From Cloeon dipterum (Eukaryota > Arthropoda > Insecta > Ephemeroptera > Baetidae): 64,000 nucleotides of DNA. The position numbers and the translations under genes are program-made. Location: assembly GCF_949628265.1 (NCBI RefSeq), contig NC_088787.1:5818501-5882500 (forward strand). Direction: 5' to 3'. Below, piece after piece: positions 10,999 to 21,023 of this stretch (the first letter of the stretch is position 1; each line of letters begins with the position of its first letter). The notes under the pieces are model-generated. The model did not search any database and was not told the origin of the DNA. It was given only the letters and a program-made list of their open reading frames with translations.

Positions 10999-12864
10999 GG
11001 TCAGGTGCTGTCTCGGTGTCCGGTCGAATCCAAGTGACGGTCAGAAATGGTCGAGTGTGAGTCGAGGGGGTACAAGTGGCGAAATTCCCACGTGTCCTTA
11101 TCACAAGGTTTATCTCGCGCGTTTAAACTAGAGCTTAATTGCGTATTCACAATCAAGAGCGATGGCCACGAGACCACCGACGACGTCGAGACGCAGATCA
11201 AGTAGCGTACGTCCCCCAACAGAACCGACCTTTGCTCGTCTTCGATAGTTGAGAAGGAAAAGGTTGCCGTGTAAATATTAAAGGGGAATTTTTATCTCCC
11301 CTGATTTTGTTGCAAAACGTTTTGAATGATATTGAACTTTTTTATCATAGGCTTCGAGAAGTCTATGGATGCGGTAAATCATAATGTGTCAAGTTGACCA
11401 CTTAACCGAATTTTGATAAACTTGAGCGCAGAGCCAAATAAGATAATGACATTAATAACTCAATTGGAATTCATATTGATCTTGAAACCAGATAAATTAG
11501 AACCGTCACGACCTAGCAAAAAAGATTTCGAGAGCATGGTCAAGATAAGAATCAAGTGGCAATCGTTGCAAATCGTAATCTCACGCCGAGGATTATTTCT
11601 ATTTTTTTTTTAATTTTTCGAGGTAAAACACAAGATACATTTTTTTACAGTGTGATTAGAGATAAAACTGGAGCAGTTAAAAATCATACACTGAACACTG
11701 AAGGAAAATAAAGGGCATAAAATTTTAAACTTTTTCATAGCGATGAAAATTCAAATTAAATCAGCTGACCTCCAGGTTTTTCATAAATATAATTTTTCAA
11801 TCAATTCAAAACTCGAAATACTTACATCGTCTGTACAGCCAAACAATAAACTGTCAAGGTCAAGCTGACGACAGGGTAAAAATCATTAAATTTTCTCAGC
11901 AGTTTTGCAGGAAATATTTTTTTTAATTCCCACGCATGACAATTCTCGACTGCAAGCCCGTCCAACAATTATTACCTTCGACTGGGGTTCAAAGGTCACA
12001 GTCTGCTAAAATTTCCGAGAACGTCTCACGCAGGGTCAAACGGGTTAATCCGCTCAAGTGTGATGCAGAGATTTAAATTTATCGCCACCCGTCAACACAC
12101 AAATAACAACCACTGCCAAAGCAATAATACACAATCCTCGAGGTGCCAGACTGAGATGTGTGGCAAAAAATCGCAAAAATGAGTGGTTACCTTTCAGAAG
12201 ACACGCTGTCGACTTTTCCGTCGCCTTCCCACGCTGAATTTTCCACGGGCACGAGCACAAACCGGCCCCTGAAAAGATTGTTTTTGACACTTTGACAGCT
12301 GCGCGAGAGGAGAGTACAAAAAGAAGTATAAGAATTTTCCGATGAAACCACATATTTTAGTTATTTTCCTTCATTTAAACTATATTTTTCTTAAAAATCT
12401 TGAAATTTATACAGATTTATAGCGTTTTAGTCCGTTTTTAGTTTGAAATCACCAAGAAGTTCAAGTTCTCAACTCTCCCTCCCGTTTGTACTCGCCATGA
12501 GTCTCTGTTGTTGCCTGGCAACAAAACAGGAAGCTCTTTGAATTTACACCTCCTTGGTCGGCTTGGTTACTCTGTCACTCATTCAATTCACTTTTCTTTC
12601 ACTTTAGTCTGGAGAGTTATGCGAGAGAGGTACGAGCGTCGAGCTGTACGAGAGGACGGTCAAGAAGCTGGAAGCAGGAGAGGTCATCAAGGGCAAGTTT
12701 GGTACTCGCGTACGGCGTCCGGCATCGGGACACGACACCACCCAGCCACTCGAGCTGGGAAAAGAGCGTCCAGGCCGCCAATTATGTTATTGAGTACGTA
12801 AACGCGCCACCTGAAAGCGAGAATTTTGCCTCGGACTGAGTCTGACACTCGCAAGGAAAGGAAA
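10999..12864. other. Divergent intergenic region between POT and APPBP2
   Basis: AT-rich core containing no confident gene. Near the APPBP2 side, 12480-12864 is GC-richer and holds a perfect RFX X-box (12510-12522) and an exon-like open segment (12608-12792) behind a strong acceptor. On the minus strand, 12054-12353 encodes a 99-residue frame that starts with ATG and has hydrophobic ends (MWFHRKILILLFVLSS at the start), without family resemblance. The POT 5' UTR lies within the first few hundred bases. Confidence 0.4.
12510..12522. promoter_or_regulatory. Palindromic RFX X-box
   Basis: GTTGCCTGGCAAC is a perfect inverted repeat with a one-base spacer and fits the X-box consensus bound by RFX factors, which drive ciliary genes in animals. 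It lies 343 nt upstream of the APPBP2 start and 85 nt upstream of a splice acceptor at 12607. Confidence 0.5.
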
Positions 12865-15800
12865 ATGGCATCAGCGAGCAGATCATTAAAGGTTCCCAGG
12901 ACACTGTACGACACGTGCCTGAGCGCCTACATAATCGACCGCGCCAACATGACCGAAGAAAAGACCCGAAATCTACCCCTCAACGTCCAGTGCGACGTGT
13001 ATTTCAAGGTTCGTGTAGTGTAGCTCGCGTGCATTATTTTTTTGAATTCCGTTGTTGTGACGTTCTTTGCCCATGCAGCTCCACGAGGAAAACGAGATTT
13101 GCCAGCTGACGGCGCTCTTCTCCGAGCTGGCCATCATCGGCAGGCTCCTCAAGGCCCAAAACAAGCGCCTCCGGCTCATCAAGAGCTTTCAGGTGACTTG
13201 CATTTTTTCATTTTGGATTGCGAAAGGAATTTTTGTTTAAATTTGAACCAATGAATTTTTTTATTTAGAGAAATTTGAATTTAAATGCTACAATGATAGT
13301 ATTATAAACTCACTGGGCGTATATTTATTACACTGTAAAACAACACGCTCCGATAACACAATCCTGTGAAGCGGCGGCGGCTTTGTTTTCGGTGTGACCT
13401 TCAAACAATAATAATAACGACAACCGTGTTTCCAGGCTGTGATGTCGCACAACAATCGAGTTGCGGAGCAGCTCAAGAAAGCGTTCATCAACATTTGCGA
13501 AAACGCCGTGTCCGTCAACACAGAAAACATTGAACTTGGACTTCGATTAGGTTTGTTTGTCCTAAACAAAGCAGGAAAAAAATCTCAAAATAAAAACATC
13601 TACGCCGAACAACTGTAGATGAGATAACATTGTTTTTTAGATAAAGAAAACTGTTTATTCTAATTTCAGGATCGTTTCTGAGCGAGGCAGGCTGGTTTTT
13701 CGAAAGCGAGGAAATTCTGCGCTGGTGCAGCATCCTTCTGGACTCGATGATCAGCAGATATCCCACAGAGGTTAAATACGAGCGGCTTGAACTGGAAGTG
13801 CTGCACAAGTAAATTAAATATATATTTTAAATTAAATATAAATTAATGTAAATTTGGTTTGACAGATTGCTCCACGCACAAACTGTCTACTGCCTCTTTG
13901 AACAAGCCCAAAGCACGTATTATAAAGCGTCGAATCTCGTCGATTCTTTGAGGGCGAAACAGCAGGTGCTCAACCTGGCTGGTCTGTACGCCGAGTTCTC
14001 CGTTCTCTACTTCTTTAGGAGTCAGTACGATGAGGTGATGCCATTTCTTTTTCAACTTAAAGACACTTAAAGAAACAGCGTGAATGTCTCACAAATATTA
14101 TCGGTAATATTGTGTTAATTTTAACATCGAGATATAATTTAAATTTTGCTTGTTATTAGCAACTTGAATTCAAAATTAAGGAATTTCTTAAAGAGTTAAA
14201 TCGTTCGTGCCGCGGAAATTTGGGCGATTGGTCACCCCGCCCACTTTTATATCTGCTTCGGATTGAAGTTTGCTCTAAGTGATGGTACTCGGAGAGGTCT
14301 ACCACATGGAGCTAACTTTACTCCGATCAGCTGACTCGCGTGGGCGATGCGGAGAGTTGGCGAACGATCGGCCAGATTTCCGCGTCACAAAAGCATTCTA
14401 ATTTTTGGACAAACTAATAGTAAACATTCATATCTTGATTTAGGCGTTCAAATGGAGCAACGAGGCGTTGAAGGAGTTGAAGCCGAACCTTCCAGCCGGC
14501 GTGGTGATCGACGTGCTGCGGCAGGCATCCAAGGCGTGCGTCGTCAAACGCAAGTTCCAGAAGGCTGAGCTGCTGATCAAGCAGGCGGTGACCAGGGCGG
14601 TCCAAGCCTACGACTTCTCACACCCGAAATACGCTGACACGCTGCTCGACTACGGCTTTTACCTCCTCAACTACGACTCCATCAGCCACAGCGTCACCGT
14701 TTACAAGGTCTAACAAATCTAATTTTTATTTATTTCGGATAAATTAATAAAATTAAATTTTAGGCTGCTCTCGACGTGCGGAAAGAAATCTTTGGCGAGC
14801 TGAACCTTCAGGTGGCAGTGGCCAACGAAGACCTGGCCTACGCGCTTTACGTCCATGAGTACAGCTCGGGCCGTTTCACCGACGCACAGTAATATTTATT
14901 TTCCTTATATTTATCGCCTTTATTCTCTTAAAGAGAAAGTTTAGTTTAGCTCTGAAAATCATTGAAATGGTTGAAATGAACAGATAAAAATTTGACATGG
15001 TTTAATTTTCAGACGAATTTTATGCGAAAATTTAAAATTTGAGAATAATTTGCTCTATTGGAAAAAAACGGTAATTTAATCAGCTTTCTGAACACTGCAG
15101 CACGCAATTTAAAATCATAGACGCGCTTCACGGACCGTTGCTCGGTTTAAAGTGGAGTCATAGTGGTTATTTTATTTTAAAAAATGAAGTCTACCCTAAC
15201 TGGCCTATTTTTTCCATGTACTTCTGATCTAAAGTGCCCAAAAATTCGTTTCATCGAATTTTACTGGTTACGCCCTCTTTTTGAGTAAACGAAATTTATC
15301 GCTTCCAGGATGAGAAAAATAATAAAAATTTAAAAGTGAGAAGATTAAAAAATAGTACTTTTGAGTCTTGAAAGCTATTTTTTATTTGTTCTAAAATTAC
15401 AGATTTTGGAAAGGGGTCTGTGTTTGGCCTGATTAAAATTCGCCAGTTGATAGTAGCGTTAAAAATTGATTAAATTGAGAAAACTGATTAAATTTCCAGT
15501 TTTTTTCCTATTGAACAAGTTTTTCTCAAATTTACTATTTTTGCACAAATTTAGTCTGAAAATTTCAGCTGGCCTTTAGAGAACCCTTAAAATATTCTTG
15601 GGAAAAACAAAAATACACAAAATTAAGCTAATTTATTCTATAACCATCTCATAAAAATATATATTTTATTTTAAATATTTATATTATGATTTTCAGAGGT
15701 TAAAAAATTAATTTGTTAGGCTTTTTTATGTAAAATCATACTATATAAATGAATCACTACCATTCCACTTTAATTCTGGTGATTTTCGTTTCAGGTGCAA

Positions 15801-17867
15801 AGCCGAGAAGGCGATCGAAACCATGGCTAAAATTTTGCCAGCGGACCATTTGCTGCTGGCGTCGTCCAAGCGGGTGCTCGCCCTCATCCTTGAGGAAGTC
15901 GCCATCGACATGAACGCAGGAATGGTCTCCAACGATGCTTGTAAGTGGTTTGTAATTGAAAAATGCACTTAATATAGCAGTAAATTTAGTCATTGAAAAG
16001 CTAACTAAAAATTAAAATAAATAACGTTGATTAAAATTGGTGATAATGCTCTATATTTTCGATTTGAGAGGATGATTTTAAAATAATCTCTTCTCCTCTT
16101 GAACAAATATTTTAAAAATAAAGTGCCTCTAGTCAAGCCCTTTTGAGAGGACATCAAATTTTAGGTCAAAGGTAATTTCCTAAAACACAATTGAACGGTT
16201 TTGAGAAATTCACTTTGAAAATTAATTAACCATTTGAAGTCACCAAGTTTTTTGAACCTTCAGGCAAAGCTATGCTGGACAAAGCCGAGGAACTGCACAA
16301 AACTGCGTTGAGATTAACAATGGCGGCTTTCGGCGAGGAAAACGTGCAAACGGCCAAGCACTACGGCAACCTCGGCCGTCTCTACCAAAGCATGAAGAAG
16401 TACAGAGTGCGTTTTAAGACCTGAAAAGATTATTTGGGACGAGTTAAACGTGACAATTTTTCAGGAGGCTGAGGAAATGCACCTGAAGGCAATAACAATC
16501 AAGGAAAAGCTGCTGGGCGAGGAGGACTACGAGGTGGCGTTGTCGCTCGGCCACTTAGCCAGCCTCTACAACTACCACATGAATCATTACAGGCAGGCTG
16601 AAAGACTGTACCTGAGATCCATAAACATAGGTTTGTGGTTATTTTTGTTTTAAAATACTAATTTATATTGGTGCACCACATTTTTTTTTCGAGCTCCTAT
16701 TAAAATTATCACCAATAAGTGGGATAGAAGCGTGAAATGGATAGAGGGCGACTTAAAAATAGAGGAATTAGGCCAGTAGATAAATTAAACCGATTTTTTA
16801 CATTTTTCACGGCCCTAGAGGTCACGGGGAGCGGCGGTGGTGCCCTAGTGACGCAGAATTTACTAGGAACGTTTTGAGCATTGGCAGAGCGCTGTAGGTG
16901 CGATAGAAACGGAGATATAATTTTTTAAGTTGAAGAAACGCGAGTTTGGACATTTTGGAACTATGTTTTCTGGGCCCTGGGCACGACCCTTTGGGCTCTA
17001 TGTGGTTCTAATAGTTCTAATTCAATTCCCCTCGATGAGTTTTACTAGGCTGAGTTTGATTTTTGAAAATTGGACTATTTTTAAATTTTTAGCAATTTTT
17101 TTACTGTTGGATTAATCGAAACGTCGAAATTTTGGATTTTTATCTTAATTCTCCTATGGGTTATGAATTATTTTTGATCAGCCACGGTGAATAGGCATCA
17201 AATGAGAGTCAACCTGAGCCGGGCGGCAAAGTCCCTAGATTTTTTTACTCAGGGTTGACATCAGGGTAAAGACCCTTTTTTAGGTACTGATCAGGTCCAG
17301 GGTAGTTTAGCTTCTAAAACTTGACATTACAGTGTTCAAAATTTGTCTGCGCTTCTTTTGAGACCTATTACGACCTGATGCGATCAAAATCCTGGGAGAA
17401 GGTGGAATTTGAAAGTTGAAAAACGTGATTCTGGACATTTTGGACCTCTGTTTTTTGGGGCCTAGGTCGGACCCTTTGGGTACTGCGGGGTTCCAACATA
17501 TCTTATTCAATGCCCCTCGACAAGTTCTACTAGGCCGAGTTTAGTTTTTGAAAACATGACCATTTTTCGAATATTTAGGATTTTTTTTTTTAAATTAAAA
17601 TGAAACGTTAAAAAATATTTACTGTAACTTTCAGGCCACAAGCTGTTTGGGCCGGGCTATTCAGGCCTGGAGTACGACTACCGAGGGCTGCTGCACGTGT
17701 ACAACGAGATGGAGGACGCGCAGAAGGTGGCCGACTACCATGACAAGATTCGGCGGTGGCGTGCGTTGCGCGAGGCGCAGAACCGCTCAGACCGACCGGT
17801 GCTGCTCAACCTCGAGCCCCTCATCTCCATCGAGGAGATCTTGGGCAAGTTCAAGCTCTTCAAGTGA
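12865..17867 (+). CDS. APPBP2: Amyloid protein-binding protein 2 homologue, CRL2 substrate receptor (TPR protein)
   Basis: Eleven exons: 12865-13008, 13079-13192, 13436-13550, 13670-13808, 13866-14034, 14444-14707, 14764-14888, 15795-15940, 16264-16406, 16465-16630 and 17635-17867. They join to 1758 nt, or 585 residues, the length I recall for human APPBP2. Strong resemblance runs end to end: LPLNVQCDVYFKLHEENEIC near the N-terminus, FLSEAGWFFESEEILRWC, VVIDVLRQASKACVVKRKF, HPKYADTLLDYGFYLLN, LPADHLLLASSKRVLALILE, QTAKHYGNLGRLYQSMKKY, EDYEVALSLGHLASLYNYHM and GYSGLEYDYRGLLHVYNEM. These are tetratricopeptide repeats from about residue 230 to 555. The vertebrate protein binds APP and microtubules and is a cullin-2 ligase receptor for C-terminal degrons; that role here is inferred. 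The start is the first ATG before the conserved block. No poly(A) signal lies close, so the 3' UTR may be long. Confidence 0.96.
14206..14392. repeat. Short inverted-repeat element (family 2) in an APPBP2 intron
   Basis: The ends are imperfect inverted repeats: GTGCCGCGGAAATTTGGGCG on the left, and on the right the reverse complement of GTGACGCGGAAATCTGGCCG. The interior contains AGCTAACTTTACTCCGATCA. A related copy sits near 52060-52200. Likely a MITE. Confidence 0.6.
15045..15520. repeat. Inverted repeat (family 3) in an APPBP2 intron
   Basis: The left part (about 15050-15110, containing TTTAATCAGCTTTCTGAA) and right part (15401-15520, containing CGCCAGTTGATAGTAGCG) resemble opposite halves of one repeat. 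A complete reverse-complement copy lies at 57787-57900. Confidence 0.5.
16925..17100 (+). repeat. Dispersed repeat family 1, copy 1
   Basis: In the last APPBP2 intron. Contains TTTGGACATTTTGGAACTAT, TGGGCCCTGGGCACGACCCT and CCCCTCGATGAGTTTTACTA. It is a direct relative of the copy at 17395-17590 and of copies at 27855 and (reversed) 4008. Confidence 0.65.
17395..17590 (+). repeat. Dispersed repeat family 1, copy 2
   Basis: Same intron and same orientation as copy 1, about 300 nt downstream. Contains TCTGGACATTTTGGACCTCT and CCCCTCGACAAGTTCTACTA, which align with copy 1. Confidence 0.65.
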
Positions 17868-19375
17868 ACAGCGCAGTGTATATCGTTAAAGTAAAGAAAA
17901 CATACAGACTTGGTAATTATTATTAATCACTCGAGTGCAGATTCAGCCATTTAGCAAGAAGAAGAGTATTAAGCACGGTCATTATCACTCGCACGCGTCT
18001 TATTAGCTGCCCCCAACTGACACCGGACGCCCCTCCGCCCCCTCCCCCCACCCCCTCGAGAACTGACCCGTTGTTTATTTTGTAATGCTGAGAAGTCTGA
18101 ATAATTGAATGTTTTCATCTGAAACACATCGTACCCCCTTCTCAAGGTGGAGGAAAGCCTCTAGCACTTATAATTTGCACATTTTGTCCAGCAGAGGCGC
18201 CACAATCGGGGTTCTGATTGTGAGTTTTATCAATACTGCATTAACCGGGTTAAACCATATGGTAAAACCTGGGTTTTAGCTTATTTAGGATTAAACCTTA
18301 CAAAATTTTAAAAAGTTATAATGGTGAAACTGTATTGTGAAAGAGACGAAACCAAAAATCAAAGTTTACTTGGGCTTTCCGGAACCCTGGCCACAATTGC
18401 AAAAGCCGCTGACAGATGGCGCCACCTTTCAGATCATTTTCAGTTCAAATTTTTGGCGATAAAAAAGCGCTCTCAAAGTAAAATTGTGATTCTTCCCGCT
18501 ATGTTATGTTGATTAAATGGATTGTGTTCTATTAATATCGCCGAGAATGCATCGCTTAATGATCAATGGTGGTGCCATCTGCGCAAAAATGGCCGCCAGG
18601 GGAATCTGGCGCGAAAATTTGAACCTGTCTGACTTCTCCAAATGTATTTCCGTCGCCATTTCAGTGATTTTCCGAGTCCCTCTCCTTGCCCGCGCATTTG
18701 AATTATAATAATCTAGTCCGTTTTTGGTGAGAATGTCAAAAGCCATGCATTATTAAAGGAAGCGGTTTGGGGGGCGTGGTCCAGGAAGCAAACTCTCTAG
18801 TATGTTATCGTGCACGCACGTCGTTATTATTTCATAGCTCTGATTTTCCATGGTATTTTTTGTATTCTCAACTCGGATGTGATGAGGAATGTGCTTTTAT
18901 TTTGATATTAACTTTATTACACTTATTCTGATCTGGTTTAATGCCTCTTGCTACGGTGTTCCTTTTTGTATTTGGACGTTTGTCTGGATTATTTAGTGTC
19001 TGAAACCTGTTAGAAATCCTAAATGTATTTATTTTCATTGCCAATTTTTCCACTTTGATGAAAATAACAGTCTCAAACTGCCGTTGCCTTTGAACACTGA
19101 TGATCCAATCAAACGTCCGGTTTATTTAATTGATTTTTGTGAAGTAAGAATTCGATCTGGAAATGAGTGGTTATCCATTCACTAATCATTTTATTGCCCC
19201 GAAGTATCGCACAAATTTTTGGTGTAGGTTTTGTCACGAAACACAAAAACTGCGTTTTTTTTTCATTTCTGCTCGTCGCCTGCTTGGAAATGGCGGCAAT
19301 TAATTTTGTACTCGATCGCACAGACATGAAAAAAGACGAGCTAACTCAGTGTTGCAACAAAGCCGCAAGCGTTTT

Positions 19376-19575
19376 TCTTTTAATTTCAACCAGTTTCTTG
19401 CAAACAATTTTTCAAATTTGTATTTCCCAATTTTCTTGAAAACTGGTCAGAGATAAACTAATGGAGAAATTGAGGCAGCAAATTTAATGGCAATTTAGGA
19501 TATTTTAGGTTAGAGTTGGGAATAAATTCATTTCTTGCGCAAGAAATTGGTAAAAATTGACCGGTAAAAAGCAGG
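19376..19575 (-). repeat. Diverged dispersed repeat (family 4), copy 1
   Basis: Its reverse complement aligns with 54300-54615: both run from CAGGGTTGCA, through AATTTCTT(n)GCAAGAAATG and TTTATTCC, a CAATTTCTCC block, and CTGACCA(n)TTTTCAAG, to AAGAAACTGGTT. Diverged, with indels. Confidence 0.5.
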
Positions 19576-20763
19576 TTGCAACCCTGAGAAAACTCGAGTA
19601 TTTTACTGTTTCTCACTTCTGTATATATCGAGGTGTACATTAATGTGAATAATTATAATATGTTTCGTTAGGAATAAAACAAGGACGACACAAAACAGAG
19701 GATTTAAAATTCATCCACTGTTTCATTCTTGAAATCCTTAACAAATCGCTATTTATTTTTTTGATTATTTTCTCTATAAGATGCGATTGTGCCGACAAAA
19801 GCAAAAGGAGGATTAAATAAATATAATTCAGTATGAAATGTCACCCTTTTGAGTGGCATTTTTAATAAAGAATAGTAATGTTCAAAATTTTAAATGAAAT
19901 GGAAAATTCAGTAAAAGACAAACCACAGATTGTAGTTAATTTTATTTGGCTTGACAAGGGAACTCCAATGAAAGCCTAATTTTCTAAATAAAGTGACAAT
20001 TTTATGTGTTGAAGTTTTGAATTGAAATAATATGTGTATTTTACATTTATTTAGTAACATGTTTTAGTTTACTTTTTCTAGTGGCAAATTTCATAATTTA
20101 TTAAAATAAAATATTTTTAGAAATTTAACCGGATTTTTAATTTCAAAATACCCCTTTTTAACAGAATCTATATGGAACATCCAAGGTTCTTTATACAAAA
20201 ATGACAAATTCAGGGAGCTCTTACTGTAGGGTTTCCAATTTTTTTATATATGAATTGTTCCTGACTTGTATCGCTCGTTAAAAAAAATGCATTTACTGCA
20301 GGTTCCATAGATATTCGTAAACCTTTTAGTAAAAAAAAACTAGTCCTATCTTATAGTAAGACAAATTGGAGATTCTTAAAAATTAAACGAAATAAAATGG
20401 CAAAAATGTCTAAACTCTTTTTAATTTAAAGAAGATTGAATGCCGCAAAATCCTGGTAAATGCTTGTTGCCATTGCATGAACTGGTCCCTAAGAATTCAG
20501 TTGAAGCGAAAATTGATTTAAGTAGCAGCGTAAATTTTTTTTTTTTTTAGAAAAGTGGCTGCATGGTTAGCATGCTTTTCAAATGGTGAGGACTGTCTCC
20601 TTACTTGAAATCTGATTTTATTTCAAAACAAAGAGTTTCCCTGAAAGGTTTCACACGCTGTTGCACAGATCTCGACGAGAGGAATCGGAATATGCCGAGA
20701 TAATGTGGTCAAGCGCTGGAAATTTCAGAGAAAATTTGAAAATTTTGAATTTTGCTGTAGAAA

Positions 20764-21023
20764 CAGCGGGGACCAGATTCGTGCGACGCGCAGATATGGC
20801 GTCCGGTGGAGTATGGCGCGAAAAAACGGTCACGTGAAAATGCGCGATCAATATTGTGACATAAGTTGCATATAACTTGTACTAATTGTGTCTTTTGGAT
20901 CGTAAAAACAAACTCTTGACACTCGTACGGCAATAAAAAGAGAACTTTGTGATTCCCACATTCACACGCCATCTTGGATCTGCGCAGTGCGAACCAATTT
21001 TACCGCACATCTGACCCCCGCTG
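20764..21023 (+). mobile_element. hAT-type MITE, copy 1 (260 bp)
   Basis: Terminal inverted repeats CAGCGGGGACCAGAT and (right, reversed) CAGCGGGGGTCAGAT. It is flanked by a perfect 8-bp duplication TGTAGAAA (20756-20763 and 21024-21031). The interior contains CTAATTGTGTCTTTTGGATC and CTTGGATCTGCGCAGTGCGA, shared with copy 2 at 46770. No transposase is encoded. An 8-bp duplication plus CAG-starting repeats points to the hAT superfamily. Confidence 0.85.

Noticed and set aside
18400-18600. CAGATGGCGCCACC and GGTGCCATCTGCGC as further foldback or CTCF copies
   Set aside because: The short motif is present but the surrounding arms do not match the family 6 foldback, and inverted similarity is weak.
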